A stretch of 53,891 bases of DNA from Aquibaculum arenosum (GTDB taxonomy: Bacteria; Pseudomonadota; Alphaproteobacteria; Kiloniellales; DSM-21159), in contig NZ_JARHUD010000013.1 of assembly GCF_029222965.1 (NCBI RefSeq), forward strand, positions 1 to 53,891, in the 5' to 3' direction. The translations under genes were made by a program, and so were the position numbers. Shown here one piece after another: positions 16,740 through 24,315 of this stretch (position 1 is its first letter; each line of letters starts with the position of its first letter). Under the pieces are notes generated by a model, which saw nothing but the letters and a program-made list of their open reading frames with translations, was not told the origin of the DNA and made no database searches.

Positions 16740-16780
16740 GATCACGGCGCGATCACACTGCGATCACGGCGGTCGATCAG
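16740..16780. repeat. Phased GATCAC repeats upstream of the RpiR-type gene
   Basis: GATCAC occurs at 16740, 16751 and 16762, exactly 11 bases apart, each followed by a five-base G/C-rich tail (GGCGC, ACTGC, GGCGG). A fourth, weaker GATCAG is at 16775. An 11-base period puts every copy on about the same face of the helix. The array is 28 bases upstream of the regulator start and could be a second operator or a co-operative extension of the palindrome at 16691-16705. GATC is also a possible methylation site. Confidence 0.55.
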
Positions 16781-16807
16781 GTTTGAGCGGCTGAGAGAGG
16801 AGCCACT

Positions 16808-17755
16808 TTGAGTACCACCGAGGAGCAGCTCAACGGGCCATTGCCGGAGAACGGTCAAGGGGAGGCGTATGGGAAACCGATCCCGGATATCCTCTCCCTG
16901 ATCAAGGACTCCTATGGCGAATTGCGACCGGCCGAACGACGGGTTGCCGATGCGGTGCTGGCGGATGTCACCTTCAGTGTCGGCGCTTCAAATGCCGAGA
17001 TTGCACGGCGCGCCGATGTCAGTGAGCCGACGGTCACACGTTTCTGCCGTGCGATCGGCTGTGACGGGGTGCGCGACTTCAAATTGAAGCTGGCGCAAAG
17101 CGTGGTGGTGGGGCGCCTCTACCTGACTCCAATGGCGCCGGGCGAGCCCGGAGAAGATGGCTCTCCCCTGTGGAATGTGGTCTTCCAGGAAGTGCGCAAT
17201 GCACTGAGCGCCGTTGAGCACAGCGTTGACCCACGTGCGGTGTTGAAGGCTGCAGACATGATTGCCAGGGCTGGCAAGGTCCTGGTGTTTGGCCTTGGGG
17301 GCAGCTCGAGCTTTCTTGCGCTGGAAACGGAGAACCGCCTGTTCCGCTACGGCATCACAGTTGCGGCCCATTCCGACCCCTACGTGATGAAGATGACCGC
17401 GTCCACGCTCAAGCGGAACGATCTGGTCATAGCGATCTCCGGCACGGGCCGTACCCGGGAGGTTGTGGAAGCGGTGGCGCTTGCCAAACACTACCGCGCC
17501 GGTGCCTTGGCGATCACCGCGCCGAACACGGATCTCGCCTCGACGGCGGATGTCGCGCTGACGGTGGATATTCCGGAGTATCCCGATCCCCTGAAGCCGA
17601 CGGCGTCGCGCTACGCCTTTCTTGCCATCATCGACCTTGTTTCGACGGCCGTGGGCTACCGGCTCGATCCGCATGCGCGCGAGACGCTGCGCCGGATCAA
17701 GTACACCGTTCTCAATCACCGCCAGGGCAAGGTGCTAGAGCCGCTGGGCGACTGA
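16808..17755 (+). CDS. RpiR/MurR-family transcriptional regulator
   Basis: A 315-residue protein starting at TTG 16808 with GAGAGGAG about 6 bases upstream. Residues about 30-110 form the RpiR-type helix-turn-helix (RPAERRVADAVL, then NAEIARRADVSEPTVTRFCRAIG). Residues about 140-285 are a SIS domain, which binds phosphosugars or related ligands (KVLVFGLGGSSSFLA, VIAISGTGRTREVVE). It is divergent from the importer/catabolic operon and upstream of the monooxygenase gene, so it is the obvious regulator of both. The shared promoter holds a palindrome and phased repeats that could be its sites. A SIS domain suggests the inducer is a sugar phosphate or phosphorylated/acidic intermediate. Confidence 0.9.
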   Translation: MSTTEEQLNGPLPENGQGEAYGKPIPDILSLIKDSYGELRPAERRVADAVLADVTFSVGASNAEIARRADVSEPTVTRFCRAIGCDGVRDFKLKLAQSVVVGRLYLTPMAPGEPGEDGSPLWNVVFQEVRNALSAVEHSVDPRAVLKAADMIARAGKVLVFGLGGSSSFLALETENRLFRYGITVAAHSDPYVMKMTASTLKRNDLVIAISGTGRTREVVEAVALAKHYRAGALAITAPNTDLASTADVALTVDIPEYPDPLKPTASRYAFLAIIDLVSTAVGYRLDPHARETLRRIKYTVLNHRQGKVLEPLGD

Positions 17756-17805
17756 CCCGGCGGACGGCGATATCTGCCCAGTTGGAAAAGCTCGGAGGGG
17801 AAGCA

Positions 17806-19581
17806 ATGCATGACAGGGTGGATGGCAGCGAAGCCGCGCGCTGGCTAAGTGGTCTGGGCGATGCCCTTGCGCGAGCGGACGTTGACGCCACGCTCGCGCT
17901 GTTCCACGACGACTGCTATTGGCGCGATTTCGTGGCCTTTACCTGGAACGTGAAGACGGTTGAGGGTAAGGCAGCCCTTGCCGATATGCTGCGACGCACC
18001 CTTGCGCACACCACCCCCTCGGGCTGGCAGATCACCGATGCGGAGACGGTTTCCCCAACGGAAACCCGGCTCTGGTTCACCTTCACCACGGCTGTCGGCA
18101 AGGGGCTGGGCATTGCAACACTACACGACGGCCGGTGCCGCAGCATCCTGACCACGCTTCAATCGCTCGACGGCCATGAGGAGGCCAGCGGGCCGACCCG
18201 GCCGCTGGGCGTTCGGCACGGCGCGGACCGCAACCGCACGACCTGGGCGGAGGCGCGCGCGGCTGAACTCTCCGGCTTCGAGACAGGCCAGGACCCCTAC
18301 TGCCTGATCATCGGGGGCGGGCAGGGCGGCATCATGCTGGGAGCCCGACTGCGCCAGCTCAACGTGCCGACGCTGATCGTCGAGAAGAACCCGCGGCCCG
18401 GCGACTCCTGGCGCAATCGCTATCGCTCGCTCGTGCTGCACGATCCTGTCTGGTACGACCATCTTCCCTACATCCCCTTTCCGGAGCATTGGCCCGTCTT
18501 CACGCCGAAGGACAAGATGGGCGATTGGCTGGAGATGTACGCCAAGGTGATGGAACTGGTGTACTGGGGCGGAACGGAGTGCGTCTCCGCGCGCTTCGAC
18601 GAGTCTGAGCAGCGCTGGACCGTGGAATTGCTGCGCGATGGACGCCCGGTCACGCTTCGGCCAACGCAGCTGGTCTTCGCGACCGGCGCCTACGGTCCGC
18701 CGAAACGGCTGCAACTGGCAGGACAGGAGGACTTCCGGGGCGAGGTCCTGCATTCAAGCCAGTACAGCGATGGTTCCGGCTATGCGGGCAAGAAGGTCGT
18801 CGTCATTGGGGCGGCCAGTTCCGGTCACGATGTCTCGGTCGACCTCTGGGAAGCCGGAGCCGAGGTGACCATGATCCAGCGTTCGCCGACCACGGTGGTG
18901 CGCTCGGAAACGCTGATGAAGTTCGCCTTCGACATCTATTCCGAGGAGGCCGTCGCGCAGGGCATCGATGTCGATACCGCCGACCTGATGGCTGCGGCAA
19001 CGCCCTTCGCCTTGCTGCCGCCCTCGCAGAAGGCCTTATACGATCGCATCCGGGAATATGACGCGGACTTCTACCGTCAGCTTGAAGAGGCCGGTTTCCT
19101 GCTGGATTTCGGCCCCGACGAGACGGGTCTGATGATGAAGGCCTATCGGACCGGCTCCGGCTACTACATCGACGTCGGCGCTTCACAGCTCATCATCGAT
19201 GGACACATCCGGATCAAGGCGGGCGTCGAGATCGACCACCTGACGCCGAGCGGTGTTGCGTTCAGCGACGGCAGCGAGATCGAGGCCGACGTGATCATTC
19301 AGTCGACCGGCTTTCATTCGATGCACGAAGTGGTCGCGCAGATCGTGGACCGGAGAACGGCCGACCGCATCGGCCCCTGCTGGGGCCTGGGCTCGGGGAC
19401 GCGCAACGATCCCGGACCTTGGCACGGCGAGCTGCGCAACATGTACAAACCGGTTGCGCAGCAGAACCTCTGGTTCCACGGCGGCAATTTGGCGCTCAGC
19501 CGCTTTTTCTCCAAGTTTCTCGCGCTGCAGATCAAGGCACGCCAGGAGGGGCTGGCGGGGCCGATCTATGGCGGCCCTTAG
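17806..19581 (+). CDS. SnoaL-like domain fused to FAD/NADPH-dependent flavin monooxygenase
   Basis: A 591-residue protein from ATG 17806 (GGAGGGGAAGCA upstream). Residues about 8-125 look like a SnoaL/NTF2-like barrel (GDALARADVDATLALFHDD, a WRD motif, VEGKAALADML). Residues about 165-590 are a flavin monooxygenase: FAD motif IIGGGQGGIMLG near 168-179, NADPH motif VVVIGAASSGHD, and the group-B fingerprint F-x-G-x-x-x-H-S-x-x-Y as FRGEVLHSSQY. Such enzymes oxygenate nitrogen, sulfur or carbonyl groups. The SnoaL part may bind or isomerise the substrate or close the active site. It follows the RpiR-type gene by 50 bases and is likely co-regulated with the divergent catabolic operon. Confidence 0.82.
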   Translation: MHDRVDGSEAARWLSGLGDALARADVDATLALFHDDCYWRDFVAFTWNVKTVEGKAALADMLRRTLAHTTPSGWQITDAETVSPTETRLWFTFTTAVGKGLGIATLHDGRCRSILTTLQSLDGHEEASGPTRPLGVRHGADRNRTTWAEARAAELSGFETGQDPYCLIIGGGQGGIMLGARLRQLNVPTLIVEKNPRPGDSWRNRYRSLVLHDPVWYDHLPYIPFPEHWPVFTPKDKMGDWLEMYAKVMELVYWGGTECVSARFDESEQRWTVELLRDGRPVTLRPTQLVFATGAYGPPKRLQLAGQEDFRGEVLHSSQYSDGSGYAGKKVVVIGAASSGHDVSVDLWEAGAEVTMIQRSPTTVVRSETLMKFAFDIYSEEAVAQGIDVDTADLMAAATPFALLPPSQKALYDRIREYDADFYRQLEEAGFLLDFGPDETGLMMKAYRTGSGYYIDVGASQLIIDGHIRIKAGVEIDHLTPSGVAFSDGSEIEADVIIQSTGFHSMHEVVAQIVDRRTADRIGPCWGLGSGTRNDPGPWHGELRNMYKPVAQQNLWFHGGNLALSRFFSKFLALQIKARQEGLAGPIYGGP

Positions 19582-19829
19582 TAGATTCGAGCGGACGCCT
19601 GTCGCCGACATGAACTTTTTGTAATCTAGCCGCCACAGGCCGGTAATCGCTGTTGTCTTAGAACGGGGATCAGCGGCGTGGTTTTCCCCCAAGCGAGATA
19701 CCTCATCGCTAGCTCTCCAAACTCCATGGAGGAGGCCAGTCTTACCCCCGGGCTGGCCTCCTTTTTTCTGTCGAGAGCATGGCCCGACTGGGCGGATGGC
19801 TGTGCTATGCTGGTCTTGGAGGTGACGCA
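19582..19829 (+). other. Intergenic region ending in a terminator; possible small RNA
   Basis: No protein gene is seen. The stretch contains the terminator at 19731-19767. Upstream of it, 19590-19730 holds several short inverted segments, including GGGGATCAGCGGCGTGGTTTTCCCC. This could be only the 3' region of the monooxygenase message, or a short independent RNA ending at the terminator; no clear promoter could be assigned. Confidence 0.3.
19731..19767 (+). terminator. Rho-independent terminator
   Basis: A perfect 9-bp stem GGAGGCCAG / CTGGCCTCC with a 13-base loop is followed directly by TTTTTT. It lies about 150 bases past the monooxygenase stop and isolates that unit from the two-component system that follows. 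Confidence 0.85.
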
Positions 19830-20507
19830 ATGCGTGTGCTGGTGGTGGAGGATGACGAGAAAACGGCCGACTACATGGTCAAGGGCCTGAGTGAGGCCGG
19901 TCATGTGGTCGATCGGGCCGGCGACGGGCATGAGGGGCTCTTTCTGGCCTCAGAGGGTGCCTACGATGCCATTGTTCTCGACCGAATGCTGCCGAAACTC
20001 GATGGCCTTGGTGTCCTGCAGGCGCTGCGCGCGGCCAAGGTGGAAACGCCGGTGCTGATCCTCAGCGCGCTGGCCCAGGTCGATGACCGTGTGGCGGGGC
20101 TGCGTGCGGGCGGCGACGACTATCTCACCAAGCCGTTTGCCTTTTCCGAGCTGATGGCCCGGCTCGAAGTTCTGGTGCGCCGCAGCAACGCGCCGGCTGT
20201 GGAGACGCGCCTGACGGTGGGCGATCTGGAAATGGACCTTCTGGCGCGGCGGGTGACGCGCGCCGGGCGGGGTATCGACCTGCAGCCGCGTGAGTTCCGG
20301 CTCCTGGAGTACCTCATGCGCCATGCCGGGCAGACCGTGACCCGCACCATGCTGCTGGAAGCGGTCTGGGACTACCACTTCGACCCACAAACCAACGTGA
20401 TCGACGTCCACATCAGCCGCCTGCGGCAAAAGATCGACAAGGGCTTCGAGCGGCCGCTGCTTCACACGGTCCGCGGCGCCGGATACGCACTTCGTGCAGA
20501 CGCATAG
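19830..20507 (+). CDS. OmpR-family response regulator
   Basis: A 225-residue protein from ATG 19830 (GGAGGTGA upstream). The receiver domain has the acidic pair E7-D8-D9, phospho-acceptor D51 (AIVLDRMLPKLDG) and K101 (DDYLTKPFAF). The C-terminal winged helix-turn-helix of the OmpR/PhoB class starts at about residue 130 and includes LQPREFRLLEYLMRHAG and NVIDVHISRLRQKID. It partners the histidine kinase encoded next, whose start overlaps its end by 14 bases. The arrangement resembles the TctD/QseB/CopR-like group. The following hsp20 gene might be a neighbour only, since it has its own thermometer leader. The signal is not known. Confidence 0.9.
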   Translation: MRVLVVEDDEKTADYMVKGLSEAGHVVDRAGDGHEGLFLASEGAYDAIVLDRMLPKLDGLGVLQALRAAKVETPVLILSALAQVDDRVAGLRAGGDDYLTKPFAFSELMARLEVLVRRSNAPAVETRLTVGDLEMDLLARRVTRAGRGIDLQPREFRLLEYLMRHAGQTVTRTMLLEAVWDYHFDPQTNVIDVHISRLRQKIDKGFERPLLHTVRGAGYALRADA

Positions 20508-21870
20508 ACTCTCCAGCAGCGGTACCTTCCGCTTTGCGCTGCTCTATGCGCTGCTCTTCGGGCTTGCGGCGCTGCTGCTCTTCGGCGGGCTCTACTGGTC
20601 CACCGCGGCGCTGATCGAGCGCCAGGTGGCGGACACGGTGGCCGCGGAACTGCGCGCACTTTCCGACCGCTACCGCAGCGAGGGCATGTCGGGCTTGCAG
20701 CTTGCGATCGAACAGCGCAGCGCCGCCGGCGCCGACCCGGAAAGCGTCTACCTGCTGGCCGATGCGGGGCTGCAGCCGCTGGCCGGCAATCTGCGCAACT
20801 GGCCGGAAGAGGCCGTGCCGGACGGCTCCTGGGTGCAACTCCAGCTCTACCGCCGCGACCAGGAGGGCGGGCCGGTGCTCGTCGGTGCCCGGGCCTTTCA
20901 TCTGCCCAATGGCTCGCGTCTGCTGGTCGGGCGGGACATGGAGGCCCGGCGGCACTTTCAGACGACGCTGCTGCGCAACCTGGCCATCACGCTTGGTTTG
21001 ACCTTGGTGATCGGGCTGGCCGGCGGTTTTCTCGTCAGTCGGCGCCTGCTCCGGCGGGTGGATGCGGTGACGGAGACGAGCCGCCGCATCATGGACGGCG
21101 ACCTCACGCAGCGGGTGCCGTTGGATCGCAGCGGCGACGAACTCGACCGCCTGGCCGAGAGCCTGAACCGCATGCTGGAGCGCATCGAGGCGCTGATGAA
21201 CGGGATGCGGCTGGTCACTGACAGCCTTGCGCATGACCTGCGCAGTCCGCTGACCCGACTCAAGGGACGGATCGAGCTCACCCTGCTGGGGCCGGACGAT
21301 CCCGAGGCCTATCGTCAGGCACTGGAGCAGGCGCTGGCCGAGATCGACATCATCCAGTCCACCTTCAACGCGCTGCTTGCGATCGCCGAAGCGGAATCGG
21401 GGGCGTCGCGCACGCGTCTCGAGGCTCTGGCGCTGGATGAGATGGTCACGGATGTGGCCGAGCTCTACAGCCCCGTTGTCGAGGAGGCAGGCTTGACCTT
21501 GGAGGTGGGCACGCTGGAGCCGGTGCATGTGATGGGCCACCGCCAACTCCTGGCGCAAGCGCTGGCCAACCTGATCGACAACGCCGTGAAGTATGCCGGC
21601 GATGGCGGCCGGGTCGAGTTGGCATTGGCTTGCACGGACGGTCAAGCGGAACTGACCGTGCGGGACCATGGCCCCGGCATTCCCGAGGAGGCGCGCCAGC
21701 GCGTTCTGGAGCGCTTTGTGCGCCTGGATGCGGCGCGCTCGCTCCCGGGCAGTGGGCTGGGTCTCAGCCTGGTGGCGGCGGTGGCGCGGCTGCATGGATC
21801 CGACCTGCGCCTCGAGGCAGCGGAGCCCGGTTTGCGGGTGTGCTGGACCTTTCCATTGGCGCCCTCATAG
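20494..21870 (+). CDS. Membrane sensor histidine kinase
   Basis: A 458-residue protein starting at GTG 20494 inside the end of the response-regulator gene. There is one membrane segment near residues 12-34, a periplasmic sensor of about 130 residues, and a second membrane segment near 163-183. A HAMP linker (RRVDAVTETSRRIMDGDLTQRVP) follows. The phospho-accepting histidine is in SLAHDLRSPLTRLKGRIEL. The ATPase has N box NLIDNAVKYA, G1 DHGPGIP and G2 GSGLGLSL. It is the cognate kinase of the upstream regulator. No metal-binding or other telling residues were found in the sensor part, so the stimulus is unknown. Confidence 0.9.
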   Translation: MQTHRLSSSGTFRFALLYALLFGLAALLLFGGLYWSTAALIERQVADTVAAELRALSDRYRSEGMSGLQLAIEQRSAAGADPESVYLLADAGLQPLAGNLRNWPEEAVPDGSWVQLQLYRRDQEGGPVLVGARAFHLPNGSRLLVGRDMEARRHFQTTLLRNLAITLGLTLVIGLAGGFLVSRRLLRRVDAVTETSRRIMDGDLTQRVPLDRSGDELDRLAESLNRMLERIEALMNGMRLVTDSLAHDLRSPLTRLKGRIELTLLGPDDPEAYRQALEQALAEIDIIQSTFNALLAIAEAESGASRTRLEALALDEMVTDVAELYSPVVEEAGLTLEVGTLEPVHVMGHRQLLAQALANLIDNAVKYAGDGGRVELALACTDGQAELTVRDHGPGIPEEARQRVLERFVRLDAARSLPGSGLGLSLVAAVARLHGSDLRLEAAEPGLRVCWTFPLAPS

Positions 21871-21904
21871 GCCCGGGCAGCCTCTTGACAGGCCGTTTCG
21901 CAAA

Positions 21905-22022
21905 AACCACCTCAGTGACGTCCCCGGCGGAGGCCGGTTTCGGGTCCGCACGACAGGGGACGGGGCGCGATCCCATAGATGCGCCCGCACATTTCTGTAT
22001 CGCTCAAGGAGGATATGGACTC
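21905..22022 (+). ncRNA. ROSE-like RNA thermometer in the hsp20 leader
   Basis: The leader ends in a hairpin that masks the Shine-Dalgarno sequence. UAUC-G-CUC (21998-22005) pairs with GAGGAUA (22009-22015) through seven pairs with G22002 left bulged and a 3-base loop; the AUG is at 22023. A U-Y-GCU element facing the ribosome site, with a bulged G, is the hallmark of ROSE thermometers of alpha- and gammaproteobacterial small heat-shock genes. The rest of the leader holds further GC-rich stem-loops (for example GGGCGC/GCGCCC around 21963-21987), as in ROSE elements. Heat would melt the last hairpin and let translation start. The 5' boundary is approximate. Confidence 0.75.
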
Positions 22023-22490
22023 ATGCGTACTTTTGATCTTTCCCCCCTTCTGCGCGCCACCGTCGGGTTCGAGCGGATGATGGATATGCTCGACAATCCG
22101 GCTCGCTTCGACGAGGCGCCAAGCTATCCGCCCTATAACATCGAAAAGCATGGTGAGGATGATTATCGCATTACCATGGCTGTGGCTGGCTTTTCCGAAG
22201 AGGATCTCTCCATCACCGTGCAGGACAATGCCCTGACGGTGGAGGGCAAGAAGGAGCGCGACCAGGCCAAAGAGGGCAACTATCTGCACCGAGGCATCGC
22301 TGAGCGGGCCTTTCAGCGCAGCTTCCGCCTGGCCGATCACATCAAGGTGACCGGCGCGAAGCTGGAGAACGGCCTGCTGCACGTTGACCTCGTGCGCGAG
22401 GTTCCCGAGGCCATGAAGCCGCGCACCATCTCCATCGAATCGGCCGGGTCTGCCGGACGCACGCAGGTTCTGGAGAACAAGGCGGCCTAA
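22023..22490 (+). CDS. Hsp20/IbpA-type small heat-shock protein
   Basis: A 155-residue protein from ATG 22023, preceded by AAGGAGGA inside the thermometer hairpin. The alpha-crystallin domain spans about residues 35-130, with PPYNIEKHGEDDYRITMAVAGF, LTVEGKKE and the GLL motif (LENGLLHVDLVRE) typical of IbpA-class proteins. These form large oligomers that hold unfolding proteins for DnaK/ClpB. A C-terminal P-R-T-I-S-I stretch matches the I-x-I/V tail that links dimers. It is the only gene in its unit, closed by the terminator at 22559-22590. Confidence 0.93.
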   Translation: MRTFDLSPLLRATVGFERMMDMLDNPARFDEAPSYPPYNIEKHGEDDYRITMAVAGFSEEDLSITVQDNALTVEGKKERDQAKEGNYLHRGIAERAFQRSFRLADHIKVTGAKLENGLLHVDLVREVPEAMKPRTISIESAGSAGRTQVLENKAA

Positions 22491-22506
22491 TCTTCCCTAT
22501 CGTTCC

Positions 22507-22529
22507 GGGCCGGCGCAGCGCGCCGGCCC
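22507..22529 (+). other. GC-rich hairpin 3' of hsp20
   Basis: A perfect 10-bp stem GGGCCGGCGC / GCGCCGGCCC with a 3-base loop, 17 bases after the hsp20 stop. No T-run follows, so it probably stabilises the message 3' end ahead of the true terminator rather than stopping transcription. Confidence 0.5.
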
Positions 22530-22558
22530 ACCCCTAGCAACCCTCCCCAAGCCTTGCC

Positions 22559-22590
22559 GGCCGGGCATCCCAGTGATGCCCGGCCTTTTC
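22559..22590 (+). terminator. Rho-independent terminator of hsp20
   Basis: A perfect 11-bp stem GGCCGGGCATC / GATGCCCGGCC with a 5-base loop is followed by TTTTCTTTTG. It ends the hsp20 transcription unit. Confidence 0.9.
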
Positions 22591-22760
22591 TTTTGTTTGG
22601 TTCGTTGCAAGCGCAGGGCGTTCGGTTACTGCAGCGATCCTTGAGATAAAAATTGCGAGGCGTCGCAGTCAGGCAAGCAGCCTGTGGGCAGGCTGCGAGA
22701 TTGCTGATAGAGAGCAAGACAGACCGGCCAGCAGAGACCGGCAGCAAGGGGAGGGCGTGC

Positions 22761-24299
22761 ATGACGCAGGCAAGAGGCAGACGGCGCGAGGGCGGGCGCG
22801 TACGCAGAACCGTTGGCGGGATCAATCAGCTCCCCTGGCGCGCCCTGGAGAACCATCAGGCGCCGATGGATCTGCTGGACCAGGAAGCGCTGGAGGCCAT
22901 CCACACCGCGTCGCTGGAGATCCTGGCCGAGGTCGGGTTGGATTTTCTGCACCCGGAGGCACTCACCATCCTCAAGGAGGCCGGGGCCGACTGCGAGGCC
23001 GGCAGCCAGCGGGTGCGTTTCGATCCGGCACTGGTGGAGGAACTGGTCGCCAAGGCGCCCGCGCGCTTTCGCCTGCACGCGCGCAATCCCGCCCACAATC
23101 TCCAGATAGGCGGTTCGGCCATGGTGTTTTGCTCCGTGGCCAGTGCACCCAATGTGAGCGACCTGGTGGGCGGGCGCCGGCCGGGCAACTATCAAGACTT
23201 CTGCGATCTGGTGCGCCTGATGCAGGCGCTCAACATCGTGCACCTGTTTGGCGGCTACCCGGTGGAGCCGCAGGATCTACCGCCGGAAACCCGGCACCTC
23301 GATGCCCTGCAGGCCCTTGGCACGCTCTCCGACAAGGTCTTTCATGCCTATTCGCTGGGGCGAACCCGCATTCTCGATGCGCTGGAGATGACCCGGATTC
23401 TGCGCGGCATCGATGAGACGCAGCTTGCGCGCGAACCCAGCCTTTTCACTGTGGTCAACTCCTCCTCACCCCTGCGGCTCGATGGGCCGATGATCGAGGG
23501 CATGCTCGAGATGGGGCGACTGGGCCAGCCCGTGGTGCTCACCCCCTTCACCCTGTCGGGCGCCATGGCACCGGCCAGCCTCGCCGGCGCGCTGGCGCTG
23601 CAGAATGCCGAGGCATTGGGGTGCATTGCCTTTGCCCAGGCGGCCAATCCGGGTGCGCCTATGGTCTACGGCGGCTTTACCTCGAACGTAGACATGAAGT
23701 CCGGTGCCCCGGCCTTCGGCACACCGGAATATGCGAAGGCCGTGCTGGTGGGCGGGCAGCTTGCACGACGCTATGGCCTGCCGTATCGCAGTTCGAACGT
23801 GAATGCTTCGAACTGCGTCGACGGCCAGGCGGCTTATGAGTCGATGATGTCGCTCTGGCCGGTGACGCTCGCGCACAGCAACATGGTGATGCACGCCGCC
23901 GGCTGGCTCGAAGGGGGACTGGTGGCCTCTTTCGAGAAGGTGGTGCTCGATGCCGAGATGCTGCAGCACATGGCCGAGTTCCTGCAGCCGCTTCCGGTCA
24001 ATGAGGAAGAGCTGGGGCTCGAGGCGGTGCGCGATGTCGGGCCCGGTGGCCACTTCTTCGGTACGGCGCACACTCTGGCGCGTTATGAGCAGGCCTTCTA
24101 CGCGCCCATCGTGAGCGACTGGCGCAATTTCGAAACCTGGCGTGAGGCCGGGGCGGAGGATGCCACCCAGCGGGCTCACCGCCTCTACAAGCAACTCCTG
24201 GCCGATTTCGAGCCGCCGCCGCTGGATCCTGCCATCGCCGAGGAGCTGGAGGCCTTCGTGCAGCGCCGCAAGCGCGAAGGCGGTGCCCCGCCGCTGTGA
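22761..24299 (+). CDS. MttB/trimethylamine methyltransferase-family protein without pyrrolysine codon
   Basis: A 512-residue cytoplasmic protein from ATG 22761 (GGAGGG upstream). Its whole length follows the MttB family, a TIM barrel: HTASLEILAEVGLDFLHPEA, VFCSVASAPNVSDL, and the later ASNCVDGQAAYESMMSLWP and VGPGGHFFGTAHT. In methanogens MttB contains pyrrolysine at an in-frame UAG; here the frame is open throughout, as in the non-Pyl branch that includes glycine betaine methyltransferase. Such enzymes move a methyl group from a quaternary amine to a corrinoid protein. No corrinoid protein or methyl-corrinoid:tetrahydrofolate transferase gene is nearby, so a partner must be elsewhere if it works this way. 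It ends 16 bases from the convergent desaturase gene. Confidence 0.8.
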   Translation: MTQARGRRREGGRVRRTVGGINQLPWRALENHQAPMDLLDQEALEAIHTASLEILAEVGLDFLHPEALTILKEAGADCEAGSQRVRFDPALVEELVAKAPARFRLHARNPAHNLQIGGSAMVFCSVASAPNVSDLVGGRRPGNYQDFCDLVRLMQALNIVHLFGGYPVEPQDLPPETRHLDALQALGTLSDKVFHAYSLGRTRILDALEMTRILRGIDETQLAREPSLFTVVNSSSPLRLDGPMIEGMLEMGRLGQPVVLTPFTLSGAMAPASLAGALALQNAEALGCIAFAQAANPGAPMVYGGFTSNVDMKSGAPAFGTPEYAKAVLVGGQLARRYGLPYRSSNVNASNCVDGQAAYESMMSLWPVTLAHSNMVMHAAGWLEGGLVASFEKVVLDAEMLQHMAEFLQPLPVNEEELGLEAVRDVGPGGHFFGTAHTLARYEQAFYAPIVSDWRNFETWREAGAEDATQRAHRLYKQLLADFEPPPLDPAIAEELEAFVQRRKREGGAPPL

Positions 24300-24315
24300 T
24301 GACGGTGTCGGTGCT

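Noticed and set aside
22507-22529. GC-rich hairpin as the hsp20 terminator
   Set aside because: No T-run follows; the stem at 22559-22585 with TTTTCTTTT is the real terminator.
22761-24299. Pyrrolysine-containing methyltransferase
   Set aside because: The frame contains no internal UAG and no pyrrolysine machinery is nearby; it belongs to the non-Pyl branch.
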